Origin: Blastococcus sp. CT_GayMR20
GTDB taxonomy: Bacteria; Actinomycetota; Actinomycetes; Mycobacteriales; Geodermatophilaceae
Direction: 5' to 3'
NCBI RefSeq assembly: GCF_004570345.1
Contig: NZ_SPQM01000067.1
Coordinates: 1 to 25,681, forward strand
Length of the DNA stretch: 25,681 bases
Part shown: in pieces, positions 15,282 to 23,718 of the stretch
How the letters are laid out: every line of letters starts with the position of its first letter
Numbering within the stretch: the first letter of the stretch is position 1
Translations under genes and position numbers: made by a program
Notes under the pieces: model-generated
What the model was told of the DNA's origin: nothing
Databases searched by the model: none
The model's input: only the letters and a program-made list of their open reading frames with translations

Positions 15282-16102
15282 CGTCCAGCACCCTCATCAC
15301 GGTCGCGCCGACGGGAGCCGAGTCGGCGAAGGCCGACGTCCCCGCGCTGCCGGTGACGGTGGAGGAGGTCGCGGCGACGGCGAAGGACTGCCAGGCGATC
15401 GGTGCCTCGGTCATCCACCTGCACGTGCGCGACGAGGACACGAAGCCGACGCTCGACCTCGGCCGGGTGCGCGAGGTCGTCGGCGCGGTGCGGGAGTCGA
15501 CCGATCTCGTCGTCCAGCTGTCCAGCGGTGGAGCGGTGACCGACACCTTCGACGCGCGGCTCGCCGTCCTCGACGCGGAGCCGGACGCGGCGTCGCTGAC
15601 GCTCGGCACGGTGAACTTCGGCCGGGACGTCTTCGCCAACCCCTGGGACCTGATCGTCGAACTGCACACGCAGATGCAGCAGCGGCGGATCGTGCCGGAG
15701 TACGAGGTCTTCGACCTCGGTCAGCTGGCCACCCTGACCCGGCTGCTGGACAAGTACGGACTGCCGCACGGCGGGCACGTGCACGTCGACTTCGTCATGG
15801 GGGTCCCGGGCGGCATGCCCGGGACGACGCAGGCGCTCGCCGCGTGCCTGCCGCACCTGCCGCCCGGTGCCACGTTCGCCGCGACCGGCGTCGGACGGAC
15901 GTCGCTGCCGGTGATGCTCGGCGCGCTGTCGGCCGGCGGTCACCTGCGGGTGGGCATGGAGGACACGCTGACCTACGCTCCCGGCGAGCCGGTGCGCGAC
16001 AACGCCCAGCTGGTCGCGCGCGCGGCCGGTCTCGCCCGCATCGCCCAGCGCCCGCCGATGAGTACCGACGACGCCCGCCGCTTCCTGGGAATCGAGGAGT
16101 AA
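15278..16102 (+). CDS. BKACE family beta-keto acid cleavage enzyme, right copy
   Basis: Identical to 9580-10404, this 274-residue zinc-dependent TIM barrel has ligands His47, His49 and Glu228. It probably converts a beta-keto acid plus acetyl-CoA to acetoacetate plus an acyl-CoA, with an unknown substrate. The GTGA overlap with ygfZ fixes the start at 15278; the long upstream open frame is the shadow of ygfZ. Confidence 0.9.
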   Translation: MTSSTLITVAPTGAESAKADVPALPVTVEEVAATAKDCQAIGASVIHLHVRDEDTKPTLDLGRVREVVGAVRESTDLVVQLSSGGAVTDTFDARLAVLDAEPDAASLTLGTVNFGRDVFANPWDLIVELHTQMQQRRIVPEYEVFDLGQLATLTRLLDKYGLPHGGHVHVDFVMGVPGGMPGTTQALAACLPHLPPGATFAATGVGRTSLPVMLGALSAGGHLRVGMEDTLTYAPGEPVRDNAQLVARAAGLARIAQRPPMSTDDARRFLGIEE

Positions 16103-16104
16103 TC

Positions 16105-16665
16105 GTGAGCCCCAAGCCTGCTCCCGCCGGGGGTGCCGCCGTCGACGCGCTCCTCGAGCCCGCCTTCCTCGAGAACGCGACGACGCAGCCGATGAGCGAG
16201 GTGCGCCTGCTCCGTCGTGAGGCCGAGCAGCAGGAGGTCAACCTCTCCTACACCCGGCGGCTCCTCCAGGGCCGGCTGGACATCGTCCGCCGCGAGCTGC
16301 AGCGCCGGTCGGAGCACGACGGCCGGTCGCTGGTCGACCTGCTGCCGGAGATCCTCTCGGAGAAGGGCCGGGGGCCCGCCCACGGGCTGGGCCGCCACCA
16401 GACCGTGCAACCGCACGCGCCCGAGGAGTACGAGTCCTGGGTGAACTCCCTGACCGGCGGGATCGACCTGTCGGCGATCTCCGACCTCAGCGACGCGAAG
16501 CTGGAGAAGGCCGCGCGGGCGCTGGCGGAGGCGGAGCTCAACCTGTCGGAGCGTCGGCGCGGGGTGCAGCAGGTGATGGACGGTCTCGCCGCCGAGCTGG
16601 GCCGCCGCTACCGCGACGGCGAGGCCGACGTGGCCCAGCTGCTGGCCGACGAGGGCCGGCACTGA
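16105..16665 (+). CDS. rsiG: RsiG anti-sigma factor, right copy
   Basis: This is identical to 9017-9577. Two perfect E(X)3S(X)2R(X)3Q(X)3D motifs, one per helix of the predicted antiparallel coiled coil (starting at Glu44 and Glu144, exactly 100 residues apart), predict binding of a c-di-GMP dimer and, in that state, of WhiG. The GAGGAG at 16094-16099 within the end of the BKACE gene is its ribosome-binding site, so translation is probably coupled to BKACE. Confidence 0.92.
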   Translation: MSPKPAPAGGAAVDALLEPAFLENATTQPMSEVRLLRREAEQQEVNLSYTRRLLQGRLDIVRRELQRRSEHDGRSLVDLLPEILSEKGRGPAHGLGRHQTVQPHAPEEYESWVNSLTGGIDLSAISDLSDAKLEKAARALAEAELNLSERRRGVQQVMDGLAAELGRRYRDGEADVAQLLADEGRH

Positions 16666-17633
16666 CCGGCGACTGGCCCGACAACCCTGTCCTCGTCGAG
16701 GTCTGGCGCTCGGGCTTCCTCGAGTCGGCGCACCGCGGATCGCTCGTCGTCCTGGATGCCGACGGTGCGGTGACCTTCGCGGCCGGTGCCGTCGACCGGC
16801 CGGTGCTGCCGCGGTCGTCGAACAAGCCGGTGCAGGCCACGGCACTGCTGGCGGCCGGCTGGTCGCCGCGGTCGGCGCAGGAACTGGCGATCGGGGCCGG
16901 CTCGCACAACGGGGAGGACCGCCACCGGCAGGTCGCCGCGGGGATGCTCACGGCCGTGGGGCTCGGCCCCGACGACCTCGGTTGCCCGCCGGCCCTGCCG
17001 CAGCACATCGGCACGGAGTCGGAATGGATCGTCGCGGGCCGGGCGCCGGAACGACTGGCGATGAACTGCTCGGGCAAGCACGCGGCGATGCTGTCGGCCT
17101 GCGTCGCGGCCGGCTGGCCGACGTCCGGCTACCTGGAGCGCGACCACCCGCTGCAGCAGGCGATCGAGGCGCGGCTGGCCGAGGCGGCGGAGGAGCCGGT
17201 GACGGCGGTCGTCGTCGACGGGTGCGGCGCCCCGCAGCACGCGCTGTCGGTGACGGGTCTGGCCCGCGGGGTGCTCTCGCTGGTGGAGGCACAGGAGGGG
17301 TCACCGGAGCGGTCGGTGGCCGATGCGATGCGTGCGCACCCGTGGTTCGTGGCCGGTACCGGCCACGAGGACACCGGCCTCATGACGGCGGTGCCCGGGC
17401 TGTTGGCCAAGTGCGGCGCTGACGGCGTCCACGTCGCAGCGCTGCCGGGCCGCGGTGCCGTGGCGCTCAAGGTGGATGACGGCGGTGACCGGGGACGCAC
17501 ACCGGCGCTGTGCGCCGGCCTGCTGCGGCTCGGCATGCCCGAGGACGTGCTTGCTCCGTGGTTGCGGACGCCTGTCTCCGGTGGTGAAGGAGTGGTCGGT
17601 GAGGTCTGTCCCGCTCCGCTCCTGCGTGGCTGA
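16662..17633 (+). CDS. L-asparaginase II, CTG start, right copy
   Basis: Identical to 8049-9020, this 323-residue asparaginase of the R. etli class has Ser52/Lys55 and Ser81/Lys270 as predicted catalytic pairs and Cys136, Lys139 and Cys188 as predicted zinc ligands. Start at CTG 16662 (CTGA overlap with the rsiG stop, GAGGG at 16651-16655). The first in-frame GTG, at 16770, would delete 36 residues that include conserved family sequence. Confidence 0.9.
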   Translation: MTGDWPDNPVLVEVWRSGFLESAHRGSLVVLDADGAVTFAAGAVDRPVLPRSSNKPVQATALLAAGWSPRSAQELAIGAGSHNGEDRHRQVAAGMLTAVGLGPDDLGCPPALPQHIGTESEWIVAGRAPERLAMNCSGKHAAMLSACVAAGWPTSGYLERDHPLQQAIEARLAEAAEEPVTAVVVDGCGAPQHALSVTGLARGVLSLVEAQEGSPERSVADAMRAHPWFVAGTGHEDTGLMTAVPGLLAKCGADGVHVAALPGRGAVALKVDDGGDRGRTPALCAGLLRLGMPEDVLAPWLRTPVSGGEGVVGEVCPAPLLRG

Positions 17634-17669
17634 CCTGCACCTTCGCGTGTGACCGGCTTCACGCCGATC

Positions 17670-17713
17670 TGCTAGCAGCTCCGCTTGCAGTTGCTAGCAC
17701 CCCCGACTACGGT
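17670..17713 (+). promoter_or_regulatory. XRE-hbhA promoter with twin operator, right copy
   Basis: TTGCAG (17685-17690), 17 bases, TACGGT (17708-17713), then seven bases to GTG 17721. The TGCTAGCA palindromes lie at 17670-17677 and 17692-17699. Confidence 0.7.
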
Positions 17714-17720
17714 CGTACCC

Positions 17721-18224
17721 GTGCAGACGCCCAGTGAGTTCGTCCGTGAGCAGGTGACGACGGTCCGCGAGAAGGTGGACAGGGTCGCCGGCAGCGTGGC
17801 GGAGTCGGTCGCCGAGGCGCCCAGCGTCGCGGCGGTGAGTTCCCAGGTGGGCGACTTCATCCGCGAGCAGCGCAGCGCTGCCCGGGTGTCGCTGCGCGAG
17901 CTGGCCCGCACCGCCGGCGTCAGCAACCCGTACCTGTCCCAGGTGGAGCGGGGGCTCCGGAAGCCGTCAGCGGAGATCCTCGCGTCGATCGCCAGGGGCC
18001 TGAAGATCTCCGCCGAATCGCTCTACGAGCAGGCGGGGATCCTCGACCGGCGGTCCGGTAACCCGGACACCGTGGCGGCGATCCGGTCGGACGACGCCCT
18101 GTCCGAGCGCCACAAGGCGGTCCTGCTCGAGCTCTACGAGACCTACGTCCGTGAGCACCGGGCCGCAGCCCAGACCTCTTCCCACGCCGCAGCCACCACC
18201 CCGACCTCCCAGGAGTCAGCATGA
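17721..18224 (+). CDS. XRE-family transcriptional regulator, right copy
   Basis: Identical to 7458-7961. The 167-residue protein has a Cro/cI helix-turn-helix at about 46-102, flanked by an amphipathic N-terminal helix and a charged helical C-terminus. It is the first gene of a two-gene unit with the HbhA-like gene (ATGA overlap) and probably binds the twin TGCTAGCA sites of its own promoter. Confidence 0.85.
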   Translation: MQTPSEFVREQVTTVREKVDRVAGSVAESVAEAPSVAAVSSQVGDFIREQRSAARVSLRELARTAGVSNPYLSQVERGLRKPSAEILASIARGLKISAESLYEQAGILDRRSGNPDTVAAIRSDDALSERHKAVLLELYETYVREHRAAAQTSSHAAATTPTSQESA

Positions 18225-19027
18225 CCACCACGCAGACCGTGAAGCAGTACGGCGAGACCGCCGTCTCCACCTACAAGACCCTGAACCTCGCCGTCATCGG
18301 CGCCGGTGACCTGGCCGTCGAGCGCGCCAGGACCGCGCTCGGGCAGTTCCGGTCCAAGGCCGCTTCTTCGGTGCTGGCCCTGCCGGGCGAGGCCCAGGTC
18401 CAGGCCGACCTGGCCGTCAAGGAGGCCCGCACCCGGGCCACCGAGGCCGCCGGCAACGCCCGCACCACGGCTCAGCAGCTCGCCGTCGCCGTCCGTCCGG
18501 AGACGCTGAAGAGCACCGTCGCCGGCCTGGTCGAGACCGCCCGCACCCAGGCGGTCGCCACCGTCGGGACGCTGGCCGAGCGTGGCGCCGAGGTCGTCGA
18601 GGACCTGCGCCGTCAGCCCGCTTTCCGCAAGGTCGTCCGTCGTGCCGAGCGGGCGGTCGACGCCGTCGAGGACACCCTCGAGGACGTTCTCGAGGACACG
18701 GCCGAGGCCGTCGTCGAGGCCTCCAACGAGGTGACCTCCATCGCGCAGAAGACCGCTGCGAAGGCGACCAAGGTCGCGGCCAAGGCAGAGAACAAGATCG
18801 AGGACGCCGCCGAGACCACCAAGGCGAACGCGGAGAAGGTCGTCGAGGCCCCGAAGCCGGCCACGTCGACCACCGTCAAGGCCGCCGCCCCGGCCAAGCC
18901 GGCCCCCGCGAAGAAGAGCAGCCCGGCCGCCCGCAAGGCTCCGGCCAAGGCCGCCTCGGCGCGCGTGACCCGCGCCCGCACCGCCAAGCCGGCCAACCCG
19001 ACCGCGGTGCCTGCCAAGAAGAACTGA
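18221..19027 (+). CDS. hbhA: HbhA-like coiled-coil protein with Lys/Ala/Pro tail, right copy
   Basis: Identical to 6655-7461: 268 residues, a long charged helical region, then a Lys-rich tail with Pro-Ala spacers, as in mycobacterial heparin-binding haemagglutinin. No export signal is seen, as in HbhA itself. A histone-like or other polyanion-binding role is an alternative, because such tails also occur on actinobacterial nucleoid proteins. Confidence 0.72.
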   Translation: MTTTQTVKQYGETAVSTYKTLNLAVIGAGDLAVERARTALGQFRSKAASSVLALPGEAQVQADLAVKEARTRATEAAGNARTTAQQLAVAVRPETLKSTVAGLVETARTQAVATVGTLAERGAEVVEDLRRQPAFRKVVRRAERAVDAVEDTLEDVLEDTAEAVVEASNEVTSIAQKTAAKATKVAAKAENKIEDAAETTKANAEKVVEAPKPATSTTVKAAAPAKPAPAKKSSPAARKAPAKAASARVTRARTAKPANPTAVPAKKN

Positions 19028-19050
19028 CGTCCCGGCGTCGCAACGACCAG

Positions 19051-19081
19051 GGCCCCGGAGCTGCTTTCGCGCTCCGGGGCC
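19051..19081 (+). terminator. Terminator hairpin after hbhA-like gene, right copy
   Basis: A perfect 11-bp GC stem with nine-base loop, 23 bases after the hbhA-like stop, followed by a weak T-containing tract. Confidence 0.8.
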
Positions 19082-19152
19082 TTGTCGCGTCCCCTGGCCC
19101 CTTCCGGGTGGGCTCGCCCCTCGTTCTCCCCGGATCCGTGGGCTGAGGCGGG

Positions 19153-19158
19153 TACGCT
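19153..19158 (+). promoter_or_regulatory. -10 element of the DUF2516 gene, right copy
   Basis: TACGCT ends six bases before ATG 19165; leaderless layout. Confidence 0.5.
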
Positions 19159-19164
19159 CGCGCC

Positions 19165-19449
19165 ATGGGGCAGTTCGACTTCTGGGTGTACAGCGCCCTC
19201 TACTACGGTGCCCTGGCGCTGACTCTGTGGGCCTTCGTCGATGCCCTCATCCGACCTGCCGCCGGTTACGTGGCCGCAGGCAAGCTCACCAAGCCCGGCT
19301 GGGCGGCGATCACCGGCCTGTCGGCCGCGGTCGTCTACTGGTTCACGCCGATGAGCTTCCTGGGGCTGCCCGCCGTGATCGCCGCGATCGTGTACCTGGT
19401 CGACGTGCGTCCGGCCGTGCGCGGACTGCGCCGCGGCAACAGCTGGTGA
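19165..19449 (+). CDS. DUF2516 family small membrane protein, right copy
   Basis: Identical to 6233-6517: 94 residues with three predicted membrane helices and a positively charged C-terminal tail (RPAVRGLRRGNSW), likely cytoplasmic by the positive-inside rule. The function is unknown. It follows the hbhA-like gene in the same order as Rv0475-Rv0476. Confidence 0.8.
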   Translation: MGQFDFWVYSALYYGALALTLWAFVDALIRPAAGYVAAGKLTKPGWAAITGLSAAVVYWFTPMSFLGLPAVIAAIVYLVDVRPAVRGLRRGNSW

Positions 19450-19458
19450 GCTGAGCCC

Positions 19459-19653
19459 TCAGTCCGCCGGGATCAGCACCCACAGCAGGATGTAGGCGAT
19501 GAACTGCGGCCCCGGCAGGACGCACGACAGCACGAACGCCAGGCGCAGACCGCTGGTGGAGAGGCCGTAGCGCCGGGCGATGCCGGCGCAGACCCCCGCG
19601 ATCACCTTGTTGCGCGAGTCGCGACGGAGGCGGTACGGAGCGGGCGACGTCAT
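19459..19653 (-). CDS. PspC-domain small membrane protein, right copy
   Basis: Identical to 6029-6223: 64 residues forming one PspC domain with the NKVIAGVCAGIARRYG signature and one hydrophobic helix. It is a probable membrane-associated stress protein. It is convergent with DUF2516 and divergent from the macro-domain gene. Confidence 0.88.
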   Translation of the reverse strand: MTSPAPYRLRRDSRNKVIAGVCAGIARRYGLSTSGLRLAFVLSCVLPGPQFIAYILLWVLIPAD

Positions 19654-19693
19654 CTCGCAGACCCTGTCATGCCCGTGACCCTACGGTCGTGAC
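19654..19693. promoter_or_regulatory. Divergent macro-domain/pspC promoters, right copy
   Basis: TACGGT (19682-19687, plus strand) ends six bases before the macro-domain ATG. CAGGGT (19661-19666, minus strand) ends seven bases before the PspC ATG. Confidence 0.5.
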
Positions 19694-20206
19694 ATGGACC
19701 TGCGGGCGGTGCGCGGCGACATCACGCAGGCCGACACCGACGTGATCGTGAACGCCGCCAATCCGGGCTTGCTCGGTGGAGGTGGCGTAGACGGGGCCAT
19801 CCACCGCGCCGGGGGCCCGGAGATCCTCGCGGAGTGCCGGGCCATCGCGTCGCGGCTGCCCGGCGCGCGGCTGCCGCGCGGACAGGCCGTGGCGACGACG
19901 GCGGGGCGGCTGCCCGCGCGGTGGGTGGTGCACACGGCCGGGCCGATCTGGTCGGCAACCCGGGACCACTCGGCCGTGCTCCGCTCCTGCTACACCGAGC
20001 GCCTGCGGGCCGCGGACGGGCTCGGGGCGCACTCGGTGGCCTTCCCGGCCATCTCGGCGGGGGTCTACGGGTGGCCTCTGGACGACGCGGCGCGGCAGGC
20101 GGTGGCCGGGGTGCGCGCAGCGTCGGTCGAGCACGTGCAGGAGGTCCGGTTCGTGCTGTTCGACGACCGGGCACTGGACGCCTTCCTCGCTGCGCTCGAG
20201 GACTGA
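19694..20206 (+). CDS. Macro-domain ADP-ribose hydrolase, right copy
   Basis: Identical to 5476-5988: a 170-residue stand-alone MacroD/YmdB-type domain with NAAN (20-23), catalytic-loop Asp33 in GGGGVDGAIH and PAISAGVYG (118-126). It is predicted to hydrolyse O-acetyl-ADP-ribose or mono-ADP-ribosyl adducts. It is leaderless by promoter position. Confidence 0.93.
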   Translation: MDLRAVRGDITQADTDVIVNAANPGLLGGGGVDGAIHRAGGPEILAECRAIASRLPGARLPRGQAVATTAGRLPARWVVHTAGPIWSATRDHSAVLRSCYTERLRAADGLGAHSVAFPAISAGVYGWPLDDAARQAVAGVRAASVEHVQEVRFVLFDDRALDAFLAALED

Positions 20207-20209
20207 GCC

Positions 20210-21049
20210 TCAGCGGCCGAACACTCCGGCGGGTGGCTCCGGTGAGTCGACGGCGTCGGCGTCCTGCACCGGACGCGCCGTGCCCGCGAAGCGGTCGAGG
20301 TCGGCGCCGTGGACGACACGCGAGGGCATCGGGTCCTTCGCGCAGGCGCGCAGCAGGCCGTCGATCGGCAGTTCGGCGTCGGACGCGACGGCCACGAGGT
20401 TGCCGAAGCGGCGGCCGCGGAGCGTGCCCGGCTCGGCGAGCAGGCAGACGTGCCGGAAGACCGAGCGCAGGGTGGCGACCTGGGCCCGGGCGAACGTCAG
20501 CGGCGGCCCGTCCGCCACGTTGGCGGTGTAGGCGCCCTGTGGTCGCAGCACGCGGTGCACGCCCGCCACGAACTCGGCGCTGGTGAGGTGCCCGGGGGTG
20601 CGTGCACCGGCGAAGACGTCGGTGATGATCACGTCCGCGCTGCCGGGGCGGTGCGCCTCGAGTCCGGCGCGGGCGTCATCGGCGCGCACGCGGACGCGGG
20701 CGTTCCGGGGCAACGGGAGGTACTCGCGGACCAGGTCGGTGAGGAGCTGGTCGAACTCGACGACCCGTTGCCTCGACCCGGGACGGGTGACCGCGACGTA
20801 GCGGGGCAGGGTCAGCGCGCCTCCGCCGAGGTGGAGGACGTCGAGGGGCGCAGCGGGATCGGCGGCGAGGTCGAGGACGTGCCCCATCCGGCGGACGTAC
20901 TCGAACTCCAGGTGCGTGGGGTCCTCGAGGTCGACGTGGGACTGCGGGGTGCCGTTGACGAGGAGCATCCATGAGCCGTCGCGGTCGGCGTCGGCGAGCA
21001 GTTCGGCCGTGCCACCGGTGACGGAGGTCGGACCGGGTGGTGTCCTCAT
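20210..21049 (-). CDS. Spermidine synthase-like protein, right copy
   Basis: Identical to 4633-5472: 279 residues, a SpeE-like Rossmann fold with GGG at 75-77 and Asp144 at the catalytic position, but a degenerate GGGDGG loop, so polyamine synthesis is uncertain. It is the third gene of the overlapping trio (ATGA overlap with the MDMPI-like gene). Confidence 0.8.
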   Translation of the reverse strand: MRTPPGPTSVTGGTAELLADADRDGSWMLLVNGTPQSHVDLEDPTHLEFEYVRRMGHVLDLAADPAAPLDVLHLGGGALTLPRYVAVTRPGSRQRVVEFDQLLTDLVREYLPLPRNARVRVRADDARAGLEAHRPGSADVIITDVFAGARTPGHLTSAEFVAGVHRVLRPQGAYTANVADGPPLTFARAQVATLRSVFRHVCLLAEPGTLRGRRFGNLVAVASDAELPIDGLLRACAKDPMPSRVVHGADLDRFAGTARPVQDADAVDSPEPPAGVFGR

Positions 21050-21837
21050 CGTCCGCGCAACAGGGCTTCCGCCGCAGGGTCGCCGTCGACGGTGACGTCA
21101 GCGGGACGGCCCCAGAGGCGGAGGAGCAACTGGAGGGCCTCTCCCTGGAGGTGGGCGTCCTCGGTGCCCGACCGTTCCGACCGCACCGTCACGGCGCCGC
21201 GGTCGACCGAGAGGGACCAGGTGCGGCGGGTGTCGGTGGCGGTGACCGCGGCGGTGGCGCGTGCGGTGCTCAGCGGTTCGGTGTGCGCCCAGCGGGGGAC
21301 GACGACGGTGAGGAGCTCGTCGACGCCGTCCTCGGCCAGGTCGGCGTCGACGGGACTGTGCGGCAGGCCGGCGGCGACCTCGAGGTCCATGCGGTGGACG
21401 ACGAGTTCGTGGGCCTGGCGCCGGGCCCACGAGGCGGCGGTCTTCTCGGCCGTCGGGCTCATGTGCCAGGCGGGGGCGTCCGGCGGCGTGGTGCGCAGGG
21501 TGGAGATCAGCTCCGTCAGGCCCTCGGCGTACCAGTCGATCAGGCCGTCGTGCGGCGGAGTCCGGGTCGCATCGGGTGCCGGTCGCTGGGTGTGGCCGGC
21601 CCGCAGGATCGTCGTTGCCCAGCGGTGGACGGTGCCGAGGTGCCCGACGAGGTCGCGGGCGGCCCAGTCGGGGACCCACGGCACGCGCGCGTCGAGACCG
21701 CCGGTGGCCGGGGTGGGCCCGGCTGCGAGCTGCTGGGAGACGATGCCGAACAGCTCGCCTTCTTCGACGACGGCCTCGATGCAGCGCTGACGCAGCACTT
21801 CACCGGCGAGCCGGGTCACGGTGCCACGGCCGACCAT
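21046..21837 (-). CDS. Maleylpyruvate isomerase-family mycothiol-dependent protein, right copy
   Basis: Identical to 3845-4636: 263 residues, DinB/MDMPI metal-binding domain with His66, Glu144 and His148. Its start overlaps the upstream methyltransferase-like gene; GTG at 21819 (GTGA overlap) is the alternative to ATG 21837. The substrate is unknown. Confidence 0.82.
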   Translation of the reverse strand: MVGRGTVTRLAGEVLRQRCIEAVVEEGELFGIVSQQLAAGPTPATGGLDARVPWVPDWAARDLVGHLGTVHRWATTILRAGHTQRPAPDATRTPPHDGLIDWYAEGLTELISTLRTTPPDAPAWHMSPTAEKTAASWARRQAHELVVHRMDLEVAAGLPHSPVDADLAEDGVDELLTVVVPRWAHTEPLSTARATAAVTATDTRRTWSLSVDRGAVTVRSERSGTEDAHLQGEALQLLLRLWGRPADVTVDGDPAAEALLRGR

Positions 21838-22676
21838 CGCACCGTGATCTCACCGTGCCGCCATCGCCTCGTCGACCCGACGAGTGGCCAGCCCTGTGCC
21901 CCCAGCGACTCGACCGCCGCCACCCACCGCTGCCGCGGCCCGAACGTGGAGAGTCCGGCGGCCGCCGCCCACGCGCCGTCGAACGCGCGCAGGAACTCGT
22001 GGATCGGCTGCCCCGGCACGTTGTGGTGGATCAGGGCCTTGGGCAGGCGCTCGGCGAGGTCGGAGGGCTTCGCGATGTCGGCCACCCGCGTGGACAGCGT
22101 CAACGTCAGCGGACCCGCGGCATCCAGGGCCACCCAGGCCGACCGTCGTCCCCACTCGTCGCAGGTGCCCTCGACGATGACTCCACCGGCGCCGAGGGAA
22201 GCGCGCATCGTGTCCCACGCCCGGGCAGCGGAGTCCTCGTCGTACTGGCGCAGCACGTTGAACGCGCGTACCAGCACCGGCTGCAGGCCGGCGAGCTCGA
22301 AGCCACCCAGCCGAAAGTCCACCCGCGGCGGATCGCGGTCGGCCTCCACCGCGGCAACCCGCGCCGGGTCGATCTCCAGACCGACCACCTCGAGCCGGTC
22401 CACCTCGGGCCCGAGCCGGTCGACCAGTTCCAGGGTGGTCACCGCCGAGGAGCCGTACCCGAGGTCGACGACGAGGGGACGGGGGCAGTCGCGCAGCCGC
22501 GGCACCTGGGTCGCGAGCAGCCAGTGGTCGACGCGCCGCAGCCGGTTGGCGTTCGTCGTGCCGCGGGTCGGCAGGCCGAGGGCCCGGGCCCGGCCGGCGG
22601 CCAGACGCGGCGCCTTGCGCTGAGGAGCGGCGGACAGCGAGGCGCGTGCCTTGTGGTCCCTCCGGGCCTCGCTCAC
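21816..22676 (-). CDS. Class I SAM-dependent methyltransferase-like protein, right copy
   Basis: Identical to 3006-3866: 286 residues with SAM-binding VVDLGYGSS (69-77) and the strand-2 acid pair Glu101/Asp103. It is the first gene of the trio and divergent from murB. No substrate is suggested by sequence or neighbours. Confidence 0.78.
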   Translation of the reverse strand: MSEARRDHKARASLSAAPQRKAPRLAAGRARALGLPTRGTTNANRLRRVDHWLLATQVPRLRDCPRPLVVDLGYGSSAVTTLELVDRLGPEVDRLEVVGLEIDPARVAAVEADRDPPRVDFRLGGFELAGLQPVLVRAFNVLRQYDEDSAARAWDTMRASLGAGGVIVEGTCDEWGRRSAWVALDAAGPLTLTLSTRVADIAKPSDLAERLPKALIHHNVPGQPIHEFLRAFDGAWAAAAGLSTFGPRQRWVAAVESLGAQGWPLVGSTRRWRHGEITVRWSAVAP

Positions 22677-22710
22677 CGGTCCGGAGGATAGTCCCGGTTA
22701 GCGTGGAGTC
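22677..22710. promoter_or_regulatory. Divergent murB/methyltransferase promoters, right copy
   Basis: TAGCGT (22699-22704, plus) is six bases before the murB GTG. TATCCT (22685-22690, minus) is eight bases before the methyltransferase-like GTG. Confidence 0.5.
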
Positions 22711-23718
22711 GTGCAGGTTCGACGCGACGTCCGGCTGGCGGACCTCACCACCCTCGCCGTCGGCGGTCCGATCGACCGCCTCCTCGAGGTCACGGACGCC
22801 GACGAACTCGTCGCCGCCGTTCGTGACGCCGACGAGGCGGGACGACCGCTCCTGGTGCTGGGCGGAGGCTCCAACGTGGTCGCGCCGGACGACGGCTGGC
22901 CGGGCGATGTCGTCGCTGTCCGCACCCGCGGGATCGTGCGCAGCGGGAACGCCCTCACCGTCCAGGCGGGGCACGACTGGGACGAGCTCGTCGCCTTCAC
23001 GGTCGAGAACGACCTCGCCGGTATGGAGGCGCTGTCCGGGATCCCGGGCTCGACGGGCGCGACACCGGTGCAGAACGTCGGGGCGTACGGCCAGGAGGTC
23101 GCCCAGACCATCACCGCGGTCCGCGTCTACGACCGCACGGAGAAGTCCGAGCGGATCCTCAGCCCCGACGAGTGCGGCTTCGCCTACCGCGACAGCCGGC
23201 TCAAGCGCGACCCCGACCGGTTCGTCGTCCTCGACGTCACGTTCGCGCTCCACCCGGGGAAGCTCTCCCGCCCGGTGGGCTACGCCGAGCTCGCTCGCAC
23301 GCTCGGCGTCGAGCTGGGCGAGACAGCGCCGCTGGCCGACGTCCGCGACGTGGTGATCGGCCTCCGTCGGGGCAAGGGCATGGTCCTCGACCCCGCCGAT
23401 CCCGACAGCCGCAGCGCCGGCTCCTTCTTCACGAACCCGATCGTCCCGGCGGCTCAGGCGGTCGACGGGTGCCCGGCCTGGCCGGCCGGGGAGGGTCACC
23501 TCAAGTTGAGTGCGGCGTGGCTGGTCCAGTCCGCGGGCTTCGGCCGCGGCACGAGGCAGGGGAACGTCGGGACGTCGTCCCGCCACAGCCTCGCCCTCAC
23601 GACGGAACCCGGCGCGACGGCCGCCGAACTGCTCGCGTTCGCCGACACGATCATCGGCGCGGTGCGGGAGCAGTTCGGGGTCACCCTCGTCCCCGAGCCG
23701 ACCGCGGTGCGGCCCTAG
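22711..23718 (+). CDS. murB: UDP-N-acetylenolpyruvoylglucosamine reductase MurB, right copy
   Basis: Identical to 1964-2971: 335 residues with FAD-binding GGGSN (51-55), GIPGSTGATP (110-119), Arg160, catalytic Ser238 and Glu329. It makes UDP-MurNAc for peptidoglycan. In this arm the murB(+), SDR(-), mshA(+) orientation is the same as recalled for Rv0482, Rv0484c and Rv0486. Confidence 0.96.
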   Translation: MQVRRDVRLADLTTLAVGGPIDRLLEVTDADELVAAVRDADEAGRPLLVLGGGSNVVAPDDGWPGDVVAVRTRGIVRSGNALTVQAGHDWDELVAFTVENDLAGMEALSGIPGSTGATPVQNVGAYGQEVAQTITAVRVYDRTEKSERILSPDECGFAYRDSRLKRDPDRFVVLDVTFALHPGKLSRPVGYAELARTLGVELGETAPLADVRDVVIGLRRGKGMVLDPADPDSRSAGSFFTNPIVPAAQAVDGCPAWPAGEGHLKLSAAWLVQSAGFGRGTRQGNVGTSSRHSLALTTEPGATAAELLAFADTIIGAVREQFGVTLVPEPTAVRP

